A stretch of DNA of 64,000 bases from Cenococcum geophilum 1.58 (lineage: Eukaryota; Ascomycota; Dothideomycetes; Gloniales; Gloniaceae). The notes under the pieces are model-generated. The model was not told where the DNA came from. It made no database searches and saw only the letters and a list, made by a program, of their open reading frames with translations. Each line of letters begins with the position of its first letter. The stretch's first letter is position 1. The position numbers were made by a program, and so were the translations under genes. Positions 34,461 through 45,379 of this stretch are shown here, piece by piece. The stretch is taken from contig KV748195.1 in assembly GCA_001692895.1 (NCBI GenBank), forward strand, positions 1,612,001-1,676,000. Direction: 5' to 3'.

Positions 34461-35102
34461 CTCTACTATATTAATTAGATATAACTTTCTTAATAATACG
34501 TTGTTTAAATTTATAAGTAGTATATAACGGTCTGCTAAAATAAGGAGCGTTTATAATATAGCTGTTAAGAATAATTAGACGGGAGATCTTGTCCCGGCCA
34601 TAGCTACGAGCCTTTTTAAAGATATATTAGAGTGCTTGGCGCTTAATTTTAGTAACACGTTAAATATAATTAAGAGTTACTCCTATAGCTTTTATAGCTA
34701 GGGCCTAAGCCTTAGTTATAAGCTAATAAAAGACTATTATTAGTAAAGCAATTTACAAGCTAGAAGGCTTCTTGCCTACTATTTTAGAGTAAATTAAGGG
34801 AGCCCGGTGGCGTTAATATCAATATAACGGATATAAGTGGGCGGCAGAAGTATTCTACCGCTAGAATATTTGGGGCGGTTAGCCAGCGGTCAGCCAAACT
34901 TCCTAATTAGGAAGGTACAAAAACTTTAGATAGCGACCTCCGTAGAAGTAGTAGATCCGCAACACCTATAGGATACTAAAGAGCTTAATTAACGCGTAAA
35001 TTATAAACTTAATAAGGAAGAAGTAGAGGAAGAAGCTCTACTAGTTGGCTGGCTGGCAAAATATAAGGTATGTTGCATTTTCTATAGTAATAAAAAGGTT
35101 AA

Positions 35103-35258
35103 TATCCCTTAACCCGCTAAGGTGTAACGCTTAGGCTAGTTTTAGGGCCGTGTAGGAATATTATATATAGTTCTTATTATAAATAATAAAACAAGAGCCT
35201 CCTATTGGCCAGGCCTTATTAATAACACTACACCCGAAGTAGCGGGTTTTAAGGGATA
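35103..35258. repeat. Short inverted-repeat element, about 156 bp (MITE-like)
   Basis: The left arm TATCCCTTAACCCGCTA and right arm TAGCGGGTTTTAAGGGATA are inverted copies, apart from a two-base difference in the A/T run, and they continue into TGTA/TACA. The space between holds no gene. It could be a MITE; the flanking duplication is not clear (possibly AA). Confidence 0.55.
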
Positions 35259-35650
35259 AACGCGTCTATATACGCGACGGGGAATTTAGAGAAAACTATA
35301 CTATTTTATATAAATATCCCAGGGGTTTCCCGCCCGAATTTTAGCCGAAGACCCTTAGATCCTTAACCTCTACTAAAAGCTTTAAAACACTACCAAATTA
35401 ATTCTTTCTTACCACCTATGCAGCAAGCTAACAGCTCGCTGCAGTCTTATCGCTAACTAACTGTTATAACTATATACGCTGACTAACTGCTTATATAAGC
35501 AGTTAGCTGCCAGCAACGCTGCCTATTAGCTACACTATCCCTAAAAAAGCAGAAAATAGAGGGCTCTAAGATGGCACACCATTGCCGCCTATTTTAGGCA
35601 TTTAATTCTCTATTAGAATGCCCTCTTTCTATATCTATTACACTATATAA
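35259..35650. other. RIP-mutated spacer, no recognised feature
   Basis: A small palindromic stretch of GCAGTTAGCTGCCAGC-type words (35410-35525) includes the near-inverted pair CAGCAAGCTAACAGCTCGCTGC and GCAGTTAGCTGCCAGCAAC. No gene is recognised. Confidence 0.35.
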
Positions 35651-35659
35651 TGGATTTCG

Positions 35660-36990
35660 GCACTAACGGGAATATTACAACTTATACTAAAGTTTAGAGG
35701 CCAGTATCTAGGAACCTAATTTTAGCCCTTAAGCTTATATTGGGAAAAGAATAGGAGGGCCTCTATAGGGGGAATAAGTTATTAATTATCCTAATTATAA
35801 ATGGCGTTAATAGAAGAGCGAACTTACCTAGAACCCACTAGCAACATATAGTAAAGGCCAACGCCCCCCTACTAAATATAAGTATATTATAAATAAGTTT
35901 CTTAATAAACTATTATTGCGTTTCTCTGTCTTTTGGTACAGTACCCTTTAAAAGCAGCCCGCTTTCTACCCGTGCCTTATACTTATAAACATTATTTACT
36001 TCCGTCTTTTACCATACTAAGGCATTCTTAGCCTCTTTTAGTTCTAAAATTTTATCTACTATCTACTTTAGAGCAACGTTAGATAATAGATAGTCGTTCT
36101 CGTTGCAGTGCTAACCTCCGCCTATATTAGCGTGGTTTCCCATAAACTAAACTTCTTTAATATTATCTATTAGTTTTTAAGATAGGTTAAGGATAAAAAG
36201 CGCCGGCTTAAATTTTAAGCGACGCTTATAAATAGAAATAGCGTAGCGGATGTAAACGGCTAGGGAATCTAGAATATATAGAGATAGCTTATAGAAGAAT
36301 AGGATTTTAAACTGGCTAATACTATTTACGCAATTAAAAAGACTAAGAAAATATACTTTAACTTTTTCGTGGTAAAAAGTGCGGCTAAACTTGTCTATAA
36401 AATTACGGAAGATAATATCTCCTTTCTTAAACCGTTAAAAGTCGCTAAATATAGACTAGGCAAATTTGACTATCTCCTTATTGCCTTATAAGAGGAGACT
36501 AATTTCTAAAATTATTTTAGTAAGGAATCTAGCAGTATATGCCCTATAAGAGAAACCGAAGATATAGATTTTATCCCCGTTATTATAGTATTATATAATG
36601 AACTTATAGCTAGCGATAATATAGTGTATAAAGGAGGTACTAATTGCCTGGTTAAGGGAAGTAGTAAAGAAGGATTTTAATCTAATAAATATGCCCCCAC
36701 TTAACGAATTTAAAATTTAATTCTTAACATATGTCCTAATGCTAGTTATCTAGCCCAATTAGCCTATAAGCTCCGTTTCTAACCTTAGAAGGTAAATATA
36801 TACTAATAGTAGTTATATTAGTTCCTAGTATTTCTATCTAGCATCTAAAATATCTTAACGATATTAGTATTAGACTTATCGCTAGTAAATTTATTTCTAG
36901 TGCCGTTAAAATATAAAATAAGATAATTGCCTAAGTGACTTATAGGGGTTGCTATAGTATATCGTAGAGATCCTTGCCTCTAGCGACGCT
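35660..36990 (-). pseudogene. RIP-degraded DUF2235 (Tle1-like alpha/beta hydrolase) relic
   Basis: Minus-strand blocks occur in family order. FNGTRNKFTSDKSNTNIVKI (about 36907-36848) matches the N-terminal F-D-GT-N-K strand. FGFSYRAYTARFLT (about 36566-36525) is the GxSRGAYTAR nucleophile elbow, with Ser kept and Arg-Gly changed. KVYFLSLFNCVNSI, IRYAISIYKRRLKFKPALFI and FMGNHANIGGG (about 36150-36113), the GNHxDVGGG motif, follow, then KAKNALVW-like helices. DUF2235 proteins include type VI phospholipase effectors in bacteria; the fungal members are uncharacterised predicted cytosolic hydrolases. The relic lies between transposons and is full of Gln/Trp-to-stop changes, implying it was once present in more than one copy. 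Confidence 0.78.
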
Positions 36991-37356
36991 ATAAAAAAAT
37001 ATTATTAGGTATAGAAAGGGAGGAAGTAGGTCCAACTATTAGTTTAGTCTAGTTCCCCCAAATTTGTTAGTAGAAACTATATAGTAAATTATAATAATAA
37101 ATTCCTTAAACCTAACCGCGGGAAAAGAAATTAATTAAGTTTGCTTAAATATAAATACAGCATAGCACTAAGGCGCTTAAGAATAACTAAGTTACTAATC
37201 CCCGTTAAGCAAGTCTAGTAAAGGGAAGTAGTATAGGTCGCGTATATCTTATAGCGAGATGCTAAATTAAGCATAGCGTAGAGTTATAAAGACATTACCC
37301 TCTGTATTAGAGGAAGGACTAGGAGGCGCGGAGTAAGGGTCGGTGAGTGGAATGGA

Positions 37357-37416
37357 TACAGCCTATATAAGCTCCGGCTTCTCCCCTTATATACGCGTAG
37401 TAGTACGCGCAATTTC
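37357..37416 (-). repeat. 60-bp repeat upstream of the DUF2235 relic (inverted partner 39097-39157)
   Basis: Contains ACAGCCTATATAAGCTCCGG and TCTCCCC, inverted relative to 39097-39157. On the minus strand it includes a TATATA box-like word and points toward the DUF2235 relic. It may be a shared leader or an element end. Confidence 0.5.
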
Positions 37417-37619
37417 GCTAATAAGTATTATCCAGCTTAGATACTAACAAATAAGGTTATACACTCCTTAGCAAGGCATATGTATATAAAAAAGGTAAAG
37501 TCTCTAAGGGTACTCCGCACTAACTAAGAGTAGAGCTCTTAACTAGCTTAATATAAAACACCAGCTTAATATAAACTCACTTTTCCTAATAAAGTTAACA
37601 ACTTATAGCTGTGCACCTC

Positions 37620-37900
37620 TGCAACGCCTTAATAAAATCTTAAATTTTTTTTTATATCTTATCTTTCTTTAATAAAGTTATTTAGTATATTTTAAAAAAT
37701 TTAATAGAACTTCTTTAGCTTTATATATTTTTAGAATTTAACTAGTAGTATTTTCTAAAATCATTAATAACTATATTAGTTTTAATTTTAATTTTTTTTA
37801 ATTTAAAATTTTTTAATATAAATTATAAAGTAAAATAGCAAAAATTAAATAAATATTTAGTTTTATTAAGTTATTAAAGAGATGCACGGCTATATATAGG
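37620..37900. other. Extremely AT-rich, low-complexity stretch
   Basis: Nearly G/C-free sequence with A- and T-runs (for example T8 near 37647). No gene. It sits upstream of the minus-strand DUF2235 relic. Confidence 0.6.
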
Positions 37901-37979
37901 TAAATTTTATATATAAAGTAAATTTAATATCGGCGATTAATCTATATACGGCTAGTAGAAGGCTTAATCGGCATACACT

Positions 37980-38126
37980 TACACCTTCCTATTAATTCCG
38001 GTTGTTAGCACAGCCATATCTACACGGCCTTTTTATAGGGAGAGTTTTAGTATTTTTGCTGTTTAAGGGAAAGTAAGGCCATATAGACGTAGCTGCGCTA
38101 ATAACCGGAATTAATAGGAGGGTGTA
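37980..38126. mobile_element. Foldback MITE, 147 bp
   Basis: The two halves are inverted copies over about 57 bp. They share TACACC(T/C)TCCTATTAATTC at the ends and CGGTT(G/A)TTAGC further in, with a loop of about 35 bp. The ends carry TA, suggesting a mariner-type target, but the duplication cannot be separated from the repeat. Differences between arms are mostly C/T. Confidence 0.68.
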
Positions 38127-38365
38127 TAATAAGATATAGCATTGCGTTTAGTAAGTGTAACCAACTACTAGTACTATACCGAGATATAAAATCACTGCCT
38201 GGAAGGCTCTAAGACAGGATTAATACTACCCTTATATATTTCGGATATAGTTAAAATAAGTTATAGGCTTCGGAGTTAAGAGTCTACTTTTATATATTTA
38301 TACTACTTAATTTCTATAGATTTATAATTAAGTCGCTCGTTTAATTCCCTACACTATAAAGCTTA

Positions 38366-38475
38366 TAGTAAGGCTTGCTAATAAAATCACGCTAGCTAGA
38401 GTATCTATAGTACGCTAACCTAAGTAGGAGCGCCTAAAGCGCCTAATACGAAAAGTTATACTTACTAAATAAAGG
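38366..38475. repeat. RIP-mutated copy of the repeat at 2070-2186
   Basis: AGGCTTGCTAATAAAATCACGCTAG matches the first copy; afterwards differences are nearly all C-to-T/G-to-A. Comparison of the two gives a direct view of RIP in this genome. Confidence 0.7.
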
Positions 38476-38479
38476 GATC

Positions 38480-39090
38480 TGTTTAATAATCCGTGCTTTA
38501 GTATTGCCCATTTTATAATTAGCGGCGGCTACTCCTATAGCTTATTTAAATCTATAATTAAGTTTAAGCCTTTAGATAAGGCCCAGATTTCCTTATACAA
38601 TCCATAATTAAGCGATTTAAGTAAGCCCCTCTTGCGACCCCCTACTTTAGTATAGTAATAGAGCCTCCTCCTTAGCTAACACCCTCTACGATTAACATTT
38701 TCTATACCTTTATCTACCTCCCATATAAGCTATAGAGTTATAGTAACGCCCTAGAAATAAGCTTATCGCGATTATAAAGGCTAATAAGTTAATAATATTA
38801 TATAAGGTTTATAAATGCGATAGTAGTATTATAGTTAGGGTATATAGAGTTGTTACTTTAGCGCGTATCCCTTATATTGTTACTTACGTCCTATAAATTA
38901 TGGCCTATACGGCACTAATAAATAAGCTATATTTCTAGGCAGTTAATTATTCTGCCGCATTACTAAACGACAACCTTATATTTAGATTTAAGCTCTATAT
39001 TAGTTAAATATAGAGCCTCTATATTAAATATAAAGTTACAACTAAACGGCCCCTAATTTTTAAGCTTAATCGTAAGAGTTATACTTAAAG
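38480..39090 (-). pseudogene. Unrecognised RIP-degraded relic with a possible membrane segment
   Basis: The minus strand reads LYTLTIILLSHL, then NIINLLAFIIAISLFLGRYY (about 38830-38760), a hydrophobic span like a transmembrane helix. A charged tail follows with KEEALLLY, QEGLT and LKLNYRFKQAIGVAAANYKM (taking one stop as Gln) near 38570-38505. It resembles a small membrane protein of unknown family. It is on the same strand as the DUF2235 relic and lies beyond it, with a MITE and a repeat between them. Confidence 0.35.
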
Positions 39091-39096
39091 TTCTTA

Positions 39097-39157
39097 AATT
39101 GCGTATATATACCGCTGCGCCCGTATAGGGGGAGAGGCCGGAGCTTATATAGGCTGT
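39097..39157 (+). repeat. 60-bp repeat, inverted partner of 37357-37416
   Basis: Reads GGCCGGAGCTTATATAGGCTGT near its right end. Its orientation is toward the Ppo-type relic on the plus strand. Confidence 0.5.
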
Positions 39158-39159
39158 AG

Positions 39160-40170
39160 TAAGGGTTAATAGAGTCGGGTAAGTGGCAGTAAGGATCTAG
39201 GCAGAAAGCGTATTTATAGGAGTAATTACGTAAGCCAAAGCATATAAGTAGGAATTTAACACAGAAAAGTAGACATGCTACTAATAGCTAGCCGCTACCT
39301 ATTAGAATATATAAACCACTTAAAATTTGTTAGCACTAGCCTAGCCTATTACCTCATCACTTTACTCTATTTCGTCTCTATCCCTTACCCCACTTATCTT
39401 TCCTTCTATCTCTACGTCTAATGCTAAGAGTGCCCTAAGTTTTGTATAACTCTATTATGCCTAGTTTTACATCTAATTACTACTATAAGGCTTTACTAAA
39501 AGTTAGCAAATAATAAATAAATCTCTAAAATTATAGCAACTTATAACTCGGCCTAGCTCTCTTTACTTTAATAACTTAGGTTATATGCCACTAGATAGCC
39601 TTCTCTAATTAGTTTAACTAACTATAGTTATTAATATAAGAGATTCCCTCCCCTATAAGCCGCCTTTTCACTTTATTAATTAACTCCTACTGCGGTTTTA
39701 TAGGGACTTTTTACTATACCAAAAATTTTAGTTTAGGGTCTACTAGATCTAATTTCGAAATAAGCCGATCCGCTTTATTAGCCGTAATAACCTTAAAATA
39801 GTTAGCTATACTCTTTTAACTATAAGAACCTACTCTTAGTACTAAAAACCTACTCTACTTAACCTTACTATAGCTAATAGCTTACTAGACATTAGCTGCC
39901 TTTGATTTTATTATAATTATATAGCTACTATACTTATATTCGGATTAAAGGTATAGGTCTATAATAGTTACACAAGAGGTTATATAAGAAAAGGTAACAC
40001 TATAGAGCTATAGATTTGTAAAAGTCCCTATAGTATAACTTTTTACTTTTCTAGGTTAGATTCCTACTTATATATATTATCCTAGTATATTTAGTTAAAA
40101 GCCCTACTAATTGTTTAGACTTTAGCTTACGTAATACGCTTTTACCAATCCTTACTACCACTTACCTAAT
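39160..40170. other. RIP-mutated DNA, no recognised feature
   Basis: TpA-rich sequence without a readable gene on either strand. Confidence 0.4.
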
Positions 40171-40341
40171 TCTACTTACTGTAACTCTATTAACTCTTAC
40201 CATCCATTCTATTTACCTAACTCCATTAACCCTTACTATTTATTCTACTTACTATAACTCTATTAACCCTTACTATCCACTCTATTTACCTGACTTTATT
40301 AACACTTTCTATCTATTTCACTAACCCGACTCTATTAACCT
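40171..40341. repeat. About 36-bp tandem repeat, 4.5 diverged copies
   Basis: Units share TTCTA(C/T)TTACT or TTACC, then AACTC(T/C)ATTAACCCTTACTAT. The word AACCCTTAC recalls telomere repeats only superficially. Confidence 0.65.
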
Positions 40342-40559
40342 CCAATATTCTAGATAGGAAAATCACCACCCCGCAATATATAGGCCACGGGGATTAGTTT
40401 TTATATCCGCTCCTAAGTTATAGGTTATAGGTAGAGGGGGAAATTATATCTCTCGCCTAATAGGTTAGCGGAGATAGACGCTAGTTAATATTATCTATTA
40501 TATAAATAGGGGTATTATAAAGGTAATACCAGAATAAGAAGAATCTGGCTTCCCTACTT

Positions 40560-43500
40560 ATATTCTCTATATTATATCTTTTATAATAATAAGGCCAGTT
40601 CTAAGACACAACTATATCATTTAATAAGAAGTTTTAGGTCGGTAAGGCCTATAGAGAGTCTTAATAAAAATCAACTAACCTCTTTGTCAATCCCCTTAAG
40701 ATTACCACAGATCTCTTAAAGGACTATACTAGCGTTTAGAGCTAGGCATCTATAATAAAGCTTACAGGCCTTATTAAGAAACTGTTATAGAAGGGAGAGC
40801 CTCTTAATAATAAAAAGGGGTAAGTAAAAATTATAGTCTAATTAAGTAGTTTTAATAACAGGCAGCATAACCAAGCTTTTAATTAGCGTTCTTACTTCTC
40901 TGCCCTCTACGTTAAACATTAGAACTTAGCTTACTAATAAGCTTATTAACACGCTTTAGAGTAATCTTTAGCATCTACTACTAAGCTATATTGGCGGTAA
41001 TATTAAGTATAAGGTTATTAACTCTAAGGAGCCGGCTTATAAGCATAATAGCGAGCCTAGTAATACGATCAAGTTTAAGGCCCCAAATAGCGATATTATA
41101 CTATATAAGTATGTCCCATAAGCGCCTAATAGTCTTTATTAATACCAGATACCTAATAGGAGCTTTAATAATATCCTTAAGCCCAACCTAGGGAGGGCCA
41201 GTACACCCTATACTAAGTCAGTTAGACCTATAAAGTACCTCTACAATATTAAGCCCGATCTAGGTCTACTTTTTAACCTTTTAATAGCTTATAATAAGAA
41301 GAATTTTATAGAGAACCTAGCTGGCATCTTATCCATACTCTTCTACTATATATCCATTATTATCTATAACATCTTCCGCACTAACCGTACGGACATAAAC
41401 AAGTTTAATATATCATCGTATCTTAACCTAGCACCCCTATACGGCTTATCCCTTAGGGATTAGTTAGAGATCCGTTCTATAAAAGAGGGCAAGCTAAAGG
41501 CTAATACCTTTTACAAGAAACGCCTGCTTAGGCAGCCTATAGGTGTTAACATTATACTAGTCCTCTATAACCGCTTCTATAACTATATTACTAATATCTT
41601 ACTAAAGATTAATAAGAATAGGCGCTTTACGCTAGCATACACGCCTAATGCTAGCCCTAAGGATAAAGCCTAGGCTATAGCTAAATAGGACCATAACCTC
41701 TTTAACACTACTCGTTTAATTATTAGCGGGCTATACATTAACATTTACTTATATAACTATCTGCGTGCTATTACTAATATACACCACTCTAAGAGTAATT
41801 AGACGCTAAACCCGCGGGTTAAGATTAGTAAGTAGTTTAATAGTAACAGTACGCCACGCGGCATTAGTAATTAGGTCAGCGTTAAGTTTAACTTATTATA
41901 CTAGTTCCACTTATATATTTCTAAAAAAGACAAGCGCTAAATTAACAACTTCTTCCTTAAGCTTTTCCCGGGCTGTAATATAGATAATTTATAAAATATA
42001 AGCTGGGCCGAGCTCGGTTAGGCCCTACTTACCTTTAAGTAGAGCATCCCTAAGGACCCTAGTACTCGAATGTTTAACGGCCTAAAGTATTAAGTAGACG
42101 GAATATTTAAGGATAAGGACCTTATATGCATTCTAAAAGAGGCTATAGATAATCCTACTAGTATTTTTAGTGCCCGCATAGTCCTAAAAGCGCTTAAGGT
42201 TATTAAGATTCTAGGTATTAATTAAGCCCGTAAATAGCAGGTTGCGTTACTAAACGAGTTCCGTGAGTTCTTTAGACTTAAGCAATATAATAAGTTTAGC
42301 GATATTAACTTAAACACTAAGATTGCAAGTATTCTTAAGAAGCTATATACAGACCTTAATATAGTAGAGATTTACCTAGGCCTTATAATTAAGGATATTA
42401 AACCCGTCTGTAACCTGGGTAGTGGTATTTACCTAATATACTTAGTTGGTCGGGCTATGCTCTCTAACGCCGTCACACTTATACGCTTAGATAGGTTTAA
42501 TATTATTAACTATATAGCTATAAACCTAATAAGCTGGGGCTATAATAAGGTGTAGTAGAACTATAAAATGCTAGGCGGGTTTATGTTATATAAGCTTATC
42601 TAGTAAGGCGTTCCTAGCTAGTTCCCCTTTAACTTAATAGCCGTTATACAACATATATATATAAAGAAGGCTAATAAGAAGATTACTAAAGAGCTTAAAA
42701 CCTTAGACTAGTACACTCTAAACAACCTAAAGCTACTAGTAAAGCCCGTTATTATCTTTATAAATATAGCTATTAAGCAGACACTCGGTAACCCTAAGCA
42801 ATTTATTATACCCTAGCTCTAGCCCCTTAACTTCTTATTTCTAGGGAAGAAGGATATAAGCTAGTTTATATTAGCAGGCGATAAACCTTACAATTATACC
42901 TATTACGCCAGTTTTACTAAGGTAATAGGCAAGATCCTAAACCTGTATAACGCGGTATATAAGTTTATTAAGTGCGTAGGTATATAACTAGTTAAGAAGG
43001 AGACCTTTATACTTAAGGAAGGCCTTAACTAGATTAATCTAATCCGCGACGTTATTATTCCGCTAAATACCCAGCTTCTCGCCGACTTCTTTTACTTTAA
43101 CTTACGCTCTAATAAGAACCTAGGCGGCACCCTTAGCACCGCCAAGCTTTATTAGCACCTGCTTAATATCCGCATTTAGGGCGTTAATAATAACGACCCT
43201 AGCTAAGCCTGGAACCGCCGCCGCCGTGCTTAGAAAGGCGCTAAGGCCGTAATTAACTTAACCCGCAAGCTAGTTAACGAGGTCATCCTTAACTACGGCT
43301 TAGAACTTAGTATCGCTTTAATTATATCTAGTAAGCTCTCCTATAAGGCTTATATTAAGAAGGACTCCCTATATTCCTATAGCTATAAGCTTATTAAGGA
43401 GCTACTAGCCTAGGGCAACTTAGCTAAGTAGGTTATTAACAGTCTGTAGCTAACAGCCTTTAGCGGTATTAGCATCCCCGTTACTTTAGTAAGTGCTTAT

Positions 43501-44230
43501 TATTAATTAGTAATAAGTTATTAGTAATAAGTCGTTTATAGTACTAATTCTTTTATAATTTTATAAAGTTATAGAGTTCTTCCTACGCCCTAAGAATGCG
43601 TCTATTTAGACCAAAGTCTAGAGCCTTACTTAGAAGGGCAATAATAGTATACTCCACGCTTATGTCGCCAAGGCTTAGCGTCTTACAAGCTTATAGCGCA
43701 ATATTCGCGTTATAACGCAGCCGGCTAAGCTTAAGGGTAAGTTAGTTTAGCCTAGCAATCTTATCGTTATAATGCTTATAAATTTAAGTTTCCGTAGTGT
43801 TTATTTAGCGCTCCTTTTTAGCCCTCTTTATGCTCTCTTATAGATAATAAGAGATTTCTAACCATATTTTAGGGCGGTACTAGACATAACCTATTAAAAG
43901 TCCCTAACGCGGATAAGTTTAATATAAAGCGCAAGACGGATATTATTAATGCCTTTAGTTACGGTTAGCATAAGTGCCTAGCTAAGGATATCGCGCTTAC
44001 CTTTGTTACCAGACTTATAAAGCTTACAGCCAATCTTAAGCAGCTACGTCCAGCGCCAGGCTAAATAGGTTAAGTTAAAACAATCCGCGTTAGTACTAAG
44101 AAGGCCTATCTTAACAACAGCTAGTTATACCTTAGCTTTAACGCTAGTAGTAAGTTTTCCCTCTTCCTACCTAAAAATTTAATTATATTTAAGGTCCTAA
44201 CCTTTTAATAGCCTAGAAGATCCATTTTAA
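40560..44230 (+). pseudogene. RIP-degraded Ppo-type fatty-acid dioxygenase (haem peroxidase plus P450)
   Basis: A long plus-strand reading follows psi-producing oxygenases/linoleate diol synthases from end to end. The peroxidase half shows IGVNIILVLYNRFYNYITN (41539-), LFNTTRLIISGLYINIYL, then VSVKFNLLY and FH near 41876-41910, where the His is the expected proximal haem ligand. QALLTF-like and MFNGLKY blocks follow, then LGLIIKDIKPVCNLGSGIY. The C-terminal half is P450-like: WNRRRRA, a 5' intron-like gap (donor 43489), LKGKLVQPSNLIVIML, a second intron ending at 43872, and AFSYG-stop-HKCLAKDIALTF, with haem-thiolate Cys at 43975-43977. Ppo enzymes make oxylipins that tune sexual/asexual development and mycotoxin output. 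Stops sit at Gln/Trp positions. Family assignment is strong; activity is gone. Confidence 0.83.
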
Positions 44231-45374
44231 TAGTTATAAAAAGGGTAACTTCTAGGGTAAGAGGGCGCCTATAAAGCCTATAGAGATATAGCAATACTAC
44301 TATCTGCTTTAGAAACGCAAGGATAAGCTTAAGAGGCGTTAAAATATCTAGTAGATATACGGTTTCTCCTATTTTTTCATCGGTTATAAACCTACTTTAG
44401 CGTAGAATATTGAAATAATATATAGTACTATAGCTACCTATTTATCCTTAGTTGCCTAGTTTAAAATAAACTAGGTTCCTATTTAATTAAAGTTAAAGTA
44501 TCTAGAGAAACTATTAACCAGTAGCGATTACGAATATAATTATAAATTATTGTCGTCGGTATTATTATTAGCCTTTTACTACCTTATATATATATAGGCT
44601 CCTAAAGCTAGCTTAAATAGATAGACTTCTTATTCTTAATTTCCCAATTAACAGAAACCAAGTCAATAAGGCACTTACTTCTTTGCCACTTAGAGTCCAT
44701 ATATGCTTAAACGGCCTCCGAGAGCGGTTAAGTGTCGGCAACCATAAACTCCAGCGGGCTTACAGCTCGGCGTAGTCTAAAAAAAGCTCAGCGTAGTCTA
44801 AAAGTTTAACATGGTCCAAACTTCAAATTCAACCTCGGACCACGCTCAGCTTCAAACCACGCTTAGCCCCAGCATATATGATACGTATACGATTTAAATA
44901 AAATAGAAAATATAAAGTTGTTCGTCTATAAATCGTAAATATTATAGTATGCGATTGTGGCATATGCTGTATATATGCCTTAATGTGGCTAAATAAGGTA
45001 ATAGTAGTTAGTTATTAAAATATAGCCTATACACACGCGTAGCATATCTATAACAATAGTTACATTACAATATCTTCTTTATAACATTATAGCGTATACT
45101 ATAAGTATATATAGCATAATATAGGTATAAGCCTTATATATACTAACAGAAAGACTAGGGCAAACTTTTAAAAATATATTTAATGATTATATATACCGCA
45201 TATACGCTTACTATAAGCAATCTAACAATTGCGGATTTTAATAACCTATAGGTGGCCTCTACTGCTAACCTATCTCCCTTTAGCTATTATTATAGTAAGC
45301 ATATGCTCCGTATATGCGTATATACACTTATAAAGCCTTATAGGCCTAATTCTAAATCTAAATCCTAGTTAGGT
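44231..45374. other. AT-rich DNA with a short un-mutated island
   Basis: Mostly TpA-rich non-coding DNA. From about 44690 to 44870 CpA and TpG are normal; this island reads CTCAGCGTAGTCTAAAA twice in tandem (about 44765-44813). From 44870 the palindromic TATATGC-type words begin. No gene recognised. Confidence 0.45.
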
Positions 45375-45379
45375 AACAC

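Larger units (their letters stand above)
26410..34790 (-). pseudogene. RIP-degraded Tc1-like DDE transposase, split by the LTR element
   Basis: The N-terminal part (about 34790-34461) reads KAIGVTLNYI and INAPYFSRPLYTT, matching the HTH and GRPR-like hook of Tc1 transposases. The reading resumes at 28166 with YAIIAAKCGCSIKTV, then HIRKPCLSKAIKEAYL, IDKTGVILLYKRGR (the WTDE-like first catalytic motif region), KANKFIFQGAFLYN and KRLEDAQEEG-like tails toward 26410. Length without the insertion is about 650 codons, longer than animal Tc1 but usual for this fungal group. The enzyme would bind the TIRs and integrate at TA. Stops are RIP-type and it is non-functional. Confidence 0.75.
26175..34942. 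mobile_element. Tc1/mariner-type transposon with about 55-bp TIRs, carrying a nested LTR element
   Basis: Inverted repeats start CGGAGGTCGCT at 26175 and, inverted, at 34942. They run about 55 bp with three visible differences and include the internal palindrome CTTCCTAATTAGGAAG. TA flanks both ends (26173-26174, 34943-34944), the Tc1/mariner target. The span is 8,768 bp, but the nested LTR element plus its duplication accounts for 6,299 bp, leaving about 2.5 kb, a normal size for the fungal Tc1-like family. The transposase relic lies on the minus strand. Confidence 0.85.

Noticed and set aside
40171..40341. AACCCTTAC repeats as an interstitial telomere
   Set aside because: Unit is about 36 bp and lacks consecutive TTAGGG/CCCTAA.
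40991..41191. 66-codon plus-strand frame with hydrophobic residues
   Set aside because: Out of frame with the Ppo-type relic, which is continuous across it.
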